10,055 bases of DNA. Origin: Thiohalospira sp051745535 (GTDB lineage Bacteria; Pseudomonadota; Gammaproteobacteria; Thiohalospirales; Thiohalospiraceae). Both the position numbers and the translations under genes were made by a program. A model generated the notes under the pieces. That model saw only the letters and a program-made list of their open reading frames with translations, searched no databases and was not told the DNA's origin. This document shows, piece by piece, positions 1 through 6,854 of the stretch (its first letter is position 1; each line of letters starts with the position of its first letter). The stretch covers positions 1 through 10,055 of the forward strand of contig JBNJED010000051.1 of NCBI GenBank assembly GCA_051745535.1, written 5' to 3'.

Positions 1-344
1 CCATCCTGGATGCCCTGGAGGCGGTGGAACGCGGCGAGCGCTATCTGGATGCCGATGTGGCCCGCCACCTGGCGCTGAACATGCTGCCCGGCGGCGCCTG
101 TAACCCCTTCGACCGCCTGTCCCAACGCGAAATGCAGGTCGCCCTGATGATGCTGGCCGGCCAGCGGGTAAGCCGGATCGCCGAGGACATGCACCTCTCG
201 GCCAAGACCATCTCCACCTACCGCCACCGGATCTTCTCCAAGCTCGGCGTGAACTCCGACAGCGCGCTGACCCGGCTGGCCATGGAGCACGGGGTGGGCG
301 AGCAGCCCCCGGGGACGGCCGAAGGCGCCGCCGGGAACGGATGA
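1..344 (+). CDS. uvrY: UvrY/GacA-type LuxR-family response regulator, 3' part only
   Basis: This is the C-terminal part of a response regulator. The frame is open from base 3 to the window edge, so the receiver domain and true start lie to the left; the GTG at 24 is an internal valine. The segment from about LSQREMQVALMMLAGQRVS to LAMEHGV is a LuxR/FixJ four-helix HTH, with the recognition-helix pattern LSAKTISTYRHRIFSKLGV. It closely resembles the UvrY and GacA C-termini as I remember them (FSKL, TYRxRxF and LTxLAxxHG all fit). In gammaproteobacteria this protein is phosphorylated by the BarA/GacS kinase and activates CsrB/RsmZ-type small RNAs that titrate CsrA. The family assignment also rests on context, because uvrC lies just downstream as in E. 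coli. A short Gly/Ala/Pro-rich tail follows the HTH. The stop overlaps the next start as ATGA. Confidence 0.9.
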   Translation, partial: ILDALEAVERGERYLDADVARHLALNMLPGGACNPFDRLSQREMQVALMMLAGQRVSRIAEDMHLSAKTISTYRHRIFSKLGVNSDSALTRLAMEHGVGEQPPGTAEGAAGNG

Positions 345-979
345 CCGCCGCCTTCGACCCCGACTGCCGGGCCTGCCCGCGGCTGGCCGCCCACCTGGAT
401 GCCGTGGCCGCCGAGCACCCCGATTACCACTGCCGGCCGGTGGCGCCCTTCGGGGCGGACGACCCCGGCCTGCTGGTGGTGGGCCTGGCGCCGGGGCTGC
501 ACGGGGCGAATGCCACCGGCCGCCCCTTCACCGGGGACCATGCCGGGATCATGCTCTACGACACCCTCTACCGCTTCGGCTTCGGCTCGGCGCCGGAATC
601 GCGCGCGGCGGATGACGGCCTCCAGCTCCACGACTGCCGGATCACCAATGCCGTGAAGTGCCTGCCGCCGGCGAACAAGCCCACCGGCGGCGAGGTGCGG
701 ACCTGCCGGCCCTTCCTCGCCGCCGAGCTGGCCGGCCTGCGCCCCGGGGCCGTGATCCTCGCTCTGGGCCGGGTGGCCCACGAGACCACCATTGCCGCCC
801 TGGGCGGCCGGCAGAAGGACCATCCCTTCGCCCACGGGCGCTGGCACCAGCCCGAGGATGGCCCGGCGCTGGTGGACTCCTACCACTGCAGCCGCTACAA
901 CACCCAGACCCGCCGGCTGACCCCGGCGATGTTCGATGCCATCTTCGAGTCCATCCGCGAGCGACTGCCTGCGACATGA
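341..979 (+). CDS. Uracil-DNA glycosylase, family 5 (UDGb-like), 4Fe-4S
   Basis: This 212-residue protein is a member of the uracil-DNA glycosylase superfamily and would excise uracil (and probably other deaminated bases) to start base excision repair. Visible features are the N-terminal C9-x2-C12 pair plus C107 and C122, the four cysteines expected for the 4Fe-4S cluster of family 4/5 enzymes. Motif A is GLAPGLHGANATGRPFTGD (residues 48-66), with no Asp or Asn at the usual catalytic place, as in family 5. NAVKCLPPANKP lies at 103-114, and motif B is SYHCSRYNTQTRRLT (180-194). Length fits the family. The start overlaps the upstream stop (ATGA) and there is no strong Shine-Dalgarno, so translation is probably coupled. 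Its own stop overlaps the uvrC start in the same way. Family 4 is the main alternative, but the HGANxTGRxFTGD form and NTxTxRLT favour family 5. Confidence 0.88.
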   Translation: MTAAFDPDCRACPRLAAHLDAVAAEHPDYHCRPVAPFGADDPGLLVVGLAPGLHGANATGRPFTGDHAGIMLYDTLYRFGFGSAPESRAADDGLQLHDCRITNAVKCLPPANKPTGGEVRTCRPFLAAELAGLRPGAVILALGRVAHETTIAALGGRQKDHPFAHGRWHQPEDGPALVDSYHCSRYNTQTRRLTPAMFDAIFESIRERLPAT

Positions 980-2835
980 GTGACGAGGAACGGGAAGGGG
1001 AGGCCGGGGGCTTCGACGCCCGCGCCTTCCTGGAGCGCGTGACCGAGCGCCCGGGCGTCTACCGCATGGAGAACGCCGCCGGCGAGGTCATCTACGTCGG
1101 CAAGGCGCGCAACCTCAAGAAGCGGCTCTCCAGCTACTTCCGCCGCAAGGTGGACAGCCCCAAGACGCGGGCGATGGTCTCCCACATCGCCAACGTCGAG
1201 GTGACGGTCACCGGCAGCGAGGCCGAGGCGCTCATCCTCGAGAACAACCTCATCAAGCGCTACCGGCCGCGCTACAACGTCCTCCTGCGGGACGACAAGA
1301 GCTACCCCTACATCTACCTCTCCAGCCATCAGCGTTTCCCGCGGCTGGCCTTCCACCGCGGGGCGCGCCGGGCCAAGGGGCGCTACTTCGGGCCCTACCC
1401 CTCGGCCACGGCGGTGCGCGAGACGCTGTCGCTGCTGCAGAAGCTCTTCCCCGTGCGCCAGTGCGAGGACACCTTCTTCAACAACCGCAGCCGCCCCTGC
1501 CTGCAGTACCAGATCCAGCGCTGCACCGCGCCCTGCGTGGGCTACGTGGACGAGGAGCGCTACGCCGAGGACGTCGAGCACGCGGTGATGTTCCTGGAGG
1601 GCAAGAGCAACGCCGTCATCGACGACCTCGTCAGCCGCATGGAGAAGGCCTCGGCCAACCTCGAGTTCGAGGCGGCGGCGCGCTATCGCGACCAGATCGC
1701 CCAGCTGCGCAAGCTCCAGCAGCGCCAGTCCATCAGCGGCGAGGGCGGCGACCACGACGTGGTGGCGGTGGCCGCCGAGGGCGGCATTGCCTGCGTCCAG
1801 GTCTTCGTCATCCGCGGCGGGAACAACCTGGGCAACCGCACCTGGTTCCCCCAGCACAGCGACGGCGCCGAACCTGGCGAGGTGCTGGAGGCCTTCCTGG
1901 CCCAGCACTACCTGGACCACGCCGAGGGGGCCCAGGCCATCCCGCCGGAGATCCTGCTGGCCGAGGAGCCGCCGGAGCGCGAGCTGCTGGAGGAGGCCAT
2001 CTCCGAGCAGGCCGGCCGCCGGGTGCGGCTGGCCACCCGGGTCCGCGGTGAGCGCGCCCGCTGGGTGGAGCTGGCCGGGACTAACGCCCGCACCGCCCTG
2101 GAGAGCCGCCTGGCCGCCCGGACCAATCTGTTCGAGCGCTTCCAGTCCCTGCAGGAGGGGCTGGATCTGCCCGATCTGCCCCGGCGCATCGAGGGCTTCG
2201 ACATCAGCCACACCCGCGGCGAGGCGCCGGTGGGCGCCTGCGTGGTCTTCGACCACAGCGGCCCGGTGAAGGACGCCTACCGCCGCTACAACATCCGCGA
2301 CGTGGAGCCCGGCGACGACTACGGCGCCCTGCGCGAGGTGCTCACCCGGCGCTATACCAAGGTGAAGCAGGGGGAGGGCGAGCTGCCCGACGCCATCCTC
2401 ATCGACGGCGGCCGTGGCCAGGTCAACGTCGCCGAGGGGGTCCTGGAGGAGCTGCAGATCACCGGGATCCCCGTCATCGGCATCGCCAAGGGCCCGGAGC
2501 GCAAGGCGGGGGAGGAGACGCTATTCTTGTCGGGTCGGGAGGCCGGACTTATACTGCCGCCGGACTCGCCGGGCCTGCATCTCATCCAGCAGATCGACGG
2601 CGAGGCCCACCGCTTCGCCATCGGCGGCCACCGGCAGCGCCGGGCGAAGAGCCGGAATACCTCCACGCTGGAGGACATACCCGGGGTCGGACCGCGCAAG
2701 CGTCAGGCCCTGCTACAGCAGCTGGGCGGGCTCCAGGGGGTCACCCGGGCCGGGGTCGAGGAGCTGGCCCGGGTCCCGGGGATCAGCGACGAACTCGCCC
2801 AGCGGATCTTTGACACCTTCCACCCGGGTGGCTGA
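976..2835 (+). CDS. uvrC: UvrABC excinuclease subunit C
   Basis: UvrC makes both incisions (3' then 5') around bulky DNA lesions after UvrA/UvrB recognition. The 619-residue product has the complete family architecture. The GIY-YIG nuclease domain (about 18-102) shows PGVY at 26-29, YVGKARNLKKR at 40-50 and the catalytic-type Glu84 in SEAEALILE. Four cysteines at 163, 175, 183 and 187 have the 12/8/4 spacing of the E. coli Fe-S cysteines. A UVR (UvrB-contacting) helix pair lies at about 213-250. The RNase H-like endonuclease domain has FDISH (D409), GDDYGALREVL (D448), ILIDGGRGQ (D477) and H546. A tandem helix-hairpin-helix fills about 565-615 (DIPGVGPRKRQALL, VPGISDELA). The ATG at 976 is chosen because MSD...FDARAFLE matches the usual UvrC N-terminus; the open frame upstream only shadows the glycosylase gene. 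Codons 516-526 are unusually rare and hold a candidate promoter. Confidence 0.98.
   Translation: MSDEEREGEAGGFDARAFLERVTERPGVYRMENAAGEVIYVGKARNLKKRLSSYFRRKVDSPKTRAMVSHIANVEVTVTGSEAEALILENNLIKRYRPRYNVLLRDDKSYPYIYLSSHQRFPRLAFHRGARRAKGRYFGPYPSATAVRETLSLLQKLFPVRQCEDTFFNNRSRPCLQYQIQRCTAPCVGYVDEERYAEDVEHAVMFLEGKSNAVIDDLVSRMEKASANLEFEAAARYRDQIAQLRKLQQRQSISGEGGDHDVVAVAAEGGIACVQVFVIRGGNNLGNRTWFPQHSDGAEPGEVLEAFLAQHYLDHAEGAQAIPPEILLAEEPPERELLEEAISEQAGRRVRLATRVRGERARWVELAGTNARTALESRLAARTNLFERFQSLQEGLDLPDLPRRIEGFDISHTRGEAPVGACVVFDHSGPVKDAYRRYNIRDVEPGDDYGALREVLTRRYTKVKQGEGELPDAILIDGGRGQVNVAEGVLEELQITGIPVIGIAKGPERKAGEETLFLSGREAGLILPPDSPGLHLIQQIDGEAHRFAIGGHRQRRAKSRNTSTLEDIPGVGPRKRQALLQQLGGLQGVTRAGVEELARVPGISDELAQRIFDTFHPGG
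2527..2555 (+). promoter_or_regulatory. Candidate sigma70-like promoter inside uvrC, upstream of pgsA
   Basis: TTGTCG at 2527-2532 and TATACT at 2550-2555 are separated by 17 bp, the ideal spacing, and point toward pgsA, whose ATG is about 285 bp further on. The uvrC codons here (CTA, TTG, GGA, CTT, ATA) are ones the rest of this GC-rich gene avoids. That suggests the DNA is constrained by something other than the protein. Promoter activity is inferred, not shown. Confidence 0.5.
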
Positions 2836-2838
2836 CGC

Positions 2839-3417
2839 ATGAGATGGAATCTCCCCAACATCCTGACCCTGCTTAGGATCGGCGCCATCCCGCTGTTCAT
2901 CATCGCCTTCTACCTCCCGGTGGCGTGGTCCAGTCAGGCGGCGACCCTGCTGTTCGCGGCGGCGGCCGTCACCGACTGGCTGGACGGCTTCCTGGCGCGG
3001 CGCTGGGGGCAGAGCTCCGCCTTCGGCGCCTTCCTGGACCCGGTGGCGGACAAGCTCATGGTCGCGGCCGCCCTGGTCCTGCTGGTGGAGGCCAATCCCA
3101 CCCCCTATCCCGGTATCCTGGTGGGGATCGCGGCAGTGGTGATCATTGGCCGGGAGATCGCCATCTCCGCCCTGCGGGAGTGGATGGCCGAGATCGGGGA
3201 GCGGGCCAGCGTGGCCGTCTCCTGGATGGGCAAGCTCAAGACGGGGACGCAGATGGTCGCCATCCTGCTGCTGCTGTTCGAGGACCCGATCTGGGGGCTG
3301 CCCAGCCTCCATCTCGGCTTCTGGCTGCTCTACCTGGCGGCGGGTTTGACCCTCTGGTCCATGATCGTCTATCTGCGGGCCGCCTGGCCCATCTTCATGC
3401 GCAACGACGGGGGTTGA
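2839..3417 (+). CDS. pgsA: CDP-diacylglycerol--glycerol-3-phosphate 3-phosphatidyltransferase (PgsA)
   Basis: PgsA is an inner-membrane enzyme that joins CDP-diacylglycerol and sn-glycerol-3-phosphate to give phosphatidylglycerol phosphate and CMP, the committed step to phosphatidylglycerol and cardiolipin. The 192-residue protein opens with the family hallmark NLPNILTLLRI. It carries the full CDP-alcohol phosphatidyltransferase signature D46-x2-D49-G50-x2-A53-R54-x8-G63-x3-D67-x3-D71, whose aspartates bind the catalytic divalent metal. Hydrophobic stretches at about 14-30, 34-46, 73-84, 92-106, 137-147 and 160-180 are consistent with a polytopic membrane protein. The ATG lies 3 nt after the uvrC stop with a modest GGGTGG Shine-Dalgarno inside the end of uvrC, so it is probably co-transcribed and coupled. 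Its stop codon lies inside the -35 element of the tRNA-Gly promoter. Confidence 0.97.
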   Translation: MRWNLPNILTLLRIGAIPLFIIAFYLPVAWSSQAATLLFAAAAVTDWLDGFLARRWGQSSAFGAFLDPVADKLMVAAALVLLVEANPTPYPGILVGIAAVVIIGREIAISALREWMAEIGERASVAVSWMGKLKTGTQMVAILLLLFEDPIWGLPSLHLGFWLLYLAAGLTLWSMIVYLRAAWPIFMRNDGG

Positions 3418-3441
3418 CGTCTTAGCGTAAGGCGGTAGAAT
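3414..3441 (+). promoter_or_regulatory. Promoter of tRNA-Gly
   Basis: TTGACG (3414-3419) and TAGAAT (3436-3441) are 16 bp apart, and the tRNA begins 15 nt after the -10. The -35 box overlaps the pgsA stop codon TGA (3415-3417). The bases after the -10 (GCGCAG) form a GC-rich discriminator typical of stable-RNA promoters under stringent control; that regulation is inferred. Confidence 0.75.
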
Positions 3442-3456
3442 GCGCAGCCGAATTAG

Positions 3457-3532
<76 letters not shown>

Positions 3533-3538
3533 AATATC

Positions 3539-3567
3539 AAAACCTCGGTTCCGGCCGGGGTTTTTTT
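3539..3567 (+). terminator. Intrinsic terminator after tRNA-Gly
   Basis: AAAACCTCGG (3539-3548) pairs with CCGGGGTTTT (3555-3564) around a 6-nt loop, with one T-G wobble, and a run of seven T residues (3561-3567) follows the GC part of the stem. It lies 6 nt after the tRNA-Gly CCA end. It separates tRNA-Gly from tRNA-Cys, so the two are probably not one transcript. Confidence 0.85.
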
Positions 3568-3606
3568 GTGCCCGCTGTTTTTCGGTGCGCCTTTGTGCAG
3601 CGGGGG

Positions 3607-3636
3607 CTCCCCGGGGAGGCAGTCCCGGGTTATAAT
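3607..3636 (+). promoter_or_regulatory. Candidate promoter of tRNA-Cys with a palindrome at the -35 position
   Basis: A consensus TATAAT lies at 3631-3636, 10 bp before the mature tRNA-Cys 5' end, so transcription would start only a few nucleotides upstream of it. No TTGACA-like box is present at 16-18 bp spacing. That place is filled by the perfect 12-bp palindrome CTCCCCGGGGAG (3607-3618). The -10 call is good; a regulatory role for the palindrome is inferred. Confidence 0.55.
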
Positions 3637-3646
3637 CCTGCCTTCT

Positions 3647-3721
3647 GGCTGGGTGGCAGAGTGGCTATGCGGCGGCCTGCAAAGCCGTGCAACGTCGGTT
3701 CGAATCCGGCCCCAGCCTCCA
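3647..3721 (+). tRNA. cysT: tRNA-Cys (anticodon GCA)
   Basis: This 75-nt tRNA gene has acceptor stem GGCTGGG paired perfectly with CCCAGCC and anticodon loop CTGCAAA with GCA at 3679-3681. The T-arm contains the conserved GGTTCGAATCC. Discriminator U73, a cysteine identity element, is present, as is an encoded CCA. It reads UGC and UGU codons. Its place after pgsA and tRNA-Gly matches E. coli glyW-cysT. The leuZ tRNA that follows in E. coli is absent here; a terminator and a convergent metal efflux operon come next. Confidence 0.97.
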
Positions 3722-3725
3722 GATA

Positions 3726-3767
3726 CGAAAAGGGCCCGCATCGGTACGCCGGTGCGGGCCCTTTTCG
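3726..3767. terminator. Bidirectional intrinsic terminator between tRNA-Cys and the efflux operon
   Basis: A 19-bp stem (3726-3744 with 3749-3767, one T-G wobble) encloses a TACG tetraloop of the UNCG type. The stem begins with AAAA and ends with TTTT on either strand, so it can end the tRNA-Cys transcript (4 nt after its CCA) and the convergent pump transcript (10 nt after its stop). Confidence 0.9.
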
Positions 3768-3777
3768 ATCCGGTGCC

Positions 3778-6700
3778 TCAATGGTCCCGTCGTCGGTCCC
3801 GGATCCAGTGGTAGAGGGCCGGCAGGACCACCATGTTGAGCGCCGTCGAGCCCAGGAGCCCGCCGAGGACGACAATGGCCATGGGCGCCTGGATCTCGGT
3901 GCCGGTCTGGCCCAGCCCCAGACCCAGGGGGATGAGGGCGAGGGCGGCGGTCAGGGCCGTCATCAGGATGGGGGCCAGTCGTTCCATGGCACCGCGTTCC
4001 ACCGCCTCGTCCAGCGGCACCTGGTCCGCCTCCAGGTCCTGATAGCGGCTGATGAGCAGCAGGCCGTTGCGAACGGCGATGCCGAACAGGGTGATGAAGC
4101 CCACCAGTGCTGCGATGGTCAGCGTCCCGCCCATGGCGAAGACGGCCACGACGCCGCCGATGAGCGCGAGCGGGATGTTGGCCATGACCAGCAGGACCAG
4201 TGGCAGCGAGCGCAGAACCAGCTGCAGGACGAGCAGCATGGCAATGGCCACGCCGGCGGAGACCGTGGCGAGGGTCCGGGCGGCCTGGGCCTCGGCCTCG
4301 AACTGGCCGCCCAGCTCCACGCGGTAGCCGGCGGGGAGGGAGACCTCCTCGTCGATGGCCGTGCGGACCGCGTCCGCGGCGCTTCGCAGGTCGCGTCCGG
4401 CCACATTGGCGCTGACCACCAGGCGGCGCTCCGCATCCTCGCGATTGATCTGGGCCGGGCCGTATTCCTCGCGGGGGCGGGCAACCTCGCTCAGGCGGAT
4501 GGTGTGGCCGGTGGGCGTCTCCATGGGGATATCGCCCAGGTCATCTCGGCTGCGGAGGCGATCCGGCAGGCGGACCACCAGGTCGAAACGCCGTTCGCCC
4601 TCGAAGATCTCGGCCACATGGGCTCCTCGCCAGGCGGTACGGACGGCATCGGCGGCATCGGCCACGGTGAGGCCGTACCGGGCGAGGGCCGTACGGTCGG
4701 CGTGCAGGCGGATCTGGGGGACGTCGGAAACCGGTTCCACCGAGATATCCACCAGCCCCTCGACGTCCTCGAGAGCGGTCTCGACCTCGCCGGCCAGTCG
4801 CTGGATCTCGCCCAGGCCGGGCCCGAAGACCTTGACCGCGAGGTTGGCCCGGACGCCGCTGAGCATGTGGTCGATGCGGTGGGAGATGGGCTGGCCAATG
4901 TTGAACTGGCCGGGGAAGGCCTCCAGGCCGTCCCGTAGCTCCTCCAGGAAGGCGGCCTTGCCCTGGGGGAGCGGTCCCAGCCGGACGTCCAGTTCGCTCT
5001 GATTGGGCAACTGGGTATGTTCCGCCCTCTCGGCCCGCCCGGTTCGTCGTGCCACGGTGAGGACCTCTTCCTGGTCCATGAGCCATTCCTCTACCCGGCC
5101 GGCCATGCGGGCCGAACTCTCCAGGCTGGTCCCGGCCGGGGTGTTCATGGCGATGGTCAGGCTCCCCTCGTTGAAGGCCGGCAGGAAGGAGCGCCCCAGC
5201 AGCAGCGTGGCCGCCACGGTGGCCAGGGCCAGCGCCGCGGAGAGGGTGATGACGGCGCCGCGCCAGCGCAGGGCCCCGTGGAGCAGGGGGCGATAGGCCC
5301 GCTGGAGCGCCGCGGCGACCGGGGGCTCCCGCCCCTCGTTCTTGCGGGCGACGGCCGGCAGGAGCCAGCGCGCCAGGACGGGCGTCACCGTGAGCGCCAC
5401 CATGAGCGAGGCGGCGATGGCAATGAGGTAGGCGAGTCCCAGGGGCTTCAGCAGGCGGCCCTCCACGCCCCCCAGGAAGAACAGCGGGGCGAAGACCAGC
5501 ATGATGATGACCGTGGAGTAGACCACCGGGTGGCGCATCTCCGAGCAGGCCCGGTGGATGGTCGTGTCGACGTCGGCCCCCTCGGGGGCCTCGCGCAATC
5601 GGCGGACGATGTTCTCCACGAAGATGATGGCGTCGTCCACCAGGGCGCCGATGGCGATGGTCATGCCCCCCAGGGTCATGGTGTTGACGGTGATCCCCAG
5701 CGCCTGGAGGACCAGCAGGGCAACCGTCAGCGAGAGCGGGATCGCCAGCACCGCGATGGCCGTGATCCGGATGCTCAGCAGGAAGAGCAGCAGGATCACC
5801 ACCACGAACAGGGCGCCGTCCCGCAACGCCTCGACGACGTTGTTCACCGCCGCCTGGATGAACTCGCCCTGCCGGAACAGGTTCGGTTCGACGATGATGT
5901 CCTCGGGCAGCCCCGGCTCCAGATCGGCGAGGGTCTCGTTGATGGTCTCGGTGAGGGCCAGGGTATCCGCGCCGGGCTGCTTGGAGACGGCGAGGACCAC
6001 CCCGGGCTCGCCGTTCACCCCGGCATCGCCCACCGGGATCCCCGAACCCATGCGGACCTCGGCGACGTGGCGGACACGCACCGGTACGCCGTCGTGGACC
6101 GCGACCACGGCCCTCTCCAGCTCCTCCAGGCTCTTGGCGCGACCCATGAAGCGGATGAGGTAGTCCTTGCCGGCGGCGCTCAACCGGTCGCCGCCGGCAT
6201 TGAGGCTGGATTCCGCCAGGGCCTGGCGGACCTCGGCCAGATCGAGGCCGTGGGCCGCGAGCTGTTCCGGCAGGACCTGGACCTGGTACTGGCGCACGCT
6301 GCCGCCCAGCGTGGTCACCTGGGAGATCCCGGGGATCGCCTCCAGCTGCCGCGCGACCACCCAGTCGGCGATCTCCCGGGCGCGCATGGCATCCGCCCGG
6401 CCCGTGTCACGGACCCCGAGGTAGGCGATCTCGCCCATGATGGAGGTGATCGGTCCCAGCTCCGGGGAGGCGACACCGGCCGGGAGCTGGTCTCGCACCC
6501 GACCCAGGCGCTCGCTGACGATCTGGCGGGTGCGGTAGATGGGCTCGCCCCAGTCGAACTCCACCCAGACGATGGAAAAGCCGGCCACGGACTGGGACCG
6601 GACCCGGCGAACGCCGGCGGCCCCCATGGTCGCCGTCTCGATGGGGTAGGTGACCTGCTGCTCCACCTCTTCGGCGGCGAGGCCGGGGGCCTCGGTCATC

Positions 6701-6846
6701 ACGGTGACCGTGGGCGCGGTGAGATCCGGGAAGATGTCTATCGGTGCGCGCTGTGCCTGCCAGATGCCCAGCGCGAGGACGACCAGCGCCCCCGCGACGA
6801 CCAGCAGGCGATTGGTCAGGGACCACTGGATGAGTCGATCGAACAT
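3778..6846 (-). CDS. Heavy-metal efflux RND pump (CzcA/CusA family)
   Basis: This 1022-residue inner-membrane proton/metal antiporter is the motor of a tripartite export complex. It has the HME-RND layout: TM1 at about 12-30, a periplasmic porter half, TM2-6 at about 343-500 with a cytoplasmic gap, TM7 at about 530-550, a second porter half, and TM8-12 from about 860 to the C-terminus. Family hallmarks include APIDIFPD (34-41), AFNEGSL (557-563), PISHRIDHMLSG (653-664) and, in TM4, AIGALVDDAIIFVEN (398-412). D404 matches the conserved proton-relay Asp of CusA (D405) and CzcA (D408). A398 replaces the second CzcA aspartate (D402), and D405 is an extra acid. Of the three CusA metal-binding methionines, only two plausible counterparts are seen (M581, M661), so neither Zn/Co/Cd nor Cu/Ag specificity can be assigned. 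The ATG follows a GGGGG Shine-Dalgarno, 8 nt after the adaptor stop. Confidence 0.95.
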   Translation of the reverse strand: MFDRLIQWSLTNRLLVVAGALVVLALGIWQAQRAPIDIFPDLTAPTVTVMTEAPGLAAEEVEQQVTYPIETATMGAAGVRRVRSQSVAGFSIVWVEFDWGEPIYRTRQIVSERLGRVRDQLPAGVASPELGPITSIMGEIAYLGVRDTGRADAMRAREIADWVVARQLEAIPGISQVTTLGGSVRQYQVQVLPEQLAAHGLDLAEVRQALAESSLNAGGDRLSAAGKDYLIRFMGRAKSLEELERAVVAVHDGVPVRVRHVAEVRMGSGIPVGDAGVNGEPGVVLAVSKQPGADTLALTETINETLADLEPGLPEDIIVEPNLFRQGEFIQAAVNNVVEALRDGALFVVVILLLFLLSIRITAIAVLAIPLSLTVALLVLQALGITVNTMTLGGMTIAIGALVDDAIIFVENIVRRLREAPEGADVDTTIHRACSEMRHPVVYSTVIIMLVFAPLFFLGGVEGRLLKPLGLAYLIAIAASLMVALTVTPVLARWLLPAVARKNEGREPPVAAALQRAYRPLLHGALRWRGAVITLSAALALATVAATLLLGRSFLPAFNEGSLTIAMNTPAGTSLESSARMAGRVEEWLMDQEEVLTVARRTGRAERAEHTQLPNQSELDVRLGPLPQGKAAFLEELRDGLEAFPGQFNIGQPISHRIDHMLSGVRANLAVKVFGPGLGEIQRLAGEVETALEDVEGLVDISVEPVSDVPQIRLHADRTALARYGLTVADAADAVRTAWRGAHVAEIFEGERRFDLVVRLPDRLRSRDDLGDIPMETPTGHTIRLSEVARPREEYGPAQINREDAERRLVVSANVAGRDLRSAADAVRTAIDEEVSLPAGYRVELGGQFEAEAQAARTLATVSAGVAIAMLLVLQLVLRSLPLVLLVMANIPLALIGGVVAVFAMGGTLTIAALVGFITLFGIAVRNGLLLISRYQDLEADQVPLDEAVERGAMERLAPILMTALTAALALIPLGLGLGQTGTEIQAPMAIVVLGGLLGSTALNMVVLPALYHWIRDRRRDH

Positions 6847-6854
6847 CGGGCCCC

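Noticed and set aside
658..975. 106-residue N-terminal extension of the uvrC frame
   Set aside because: It shadows the glycosylase gene in another frame; the ATG at 976 gives the normal UvrC N-terminus and length.
895..2256. 453-residue minus-strand open frame
   Set aside because: Antisense to uvrC, whose domains are intact; low-complexity Leu/Gly/Ala/Val composition without motifs.
3571..3604. 7-bp inverted repeat with 20-nt loop considered as a second terminator
   Set aside because: No T-run follows and the loop is long. A good terminator lies just upstream; the repeat is mentioned only as part of the tRNA-Cys control region.
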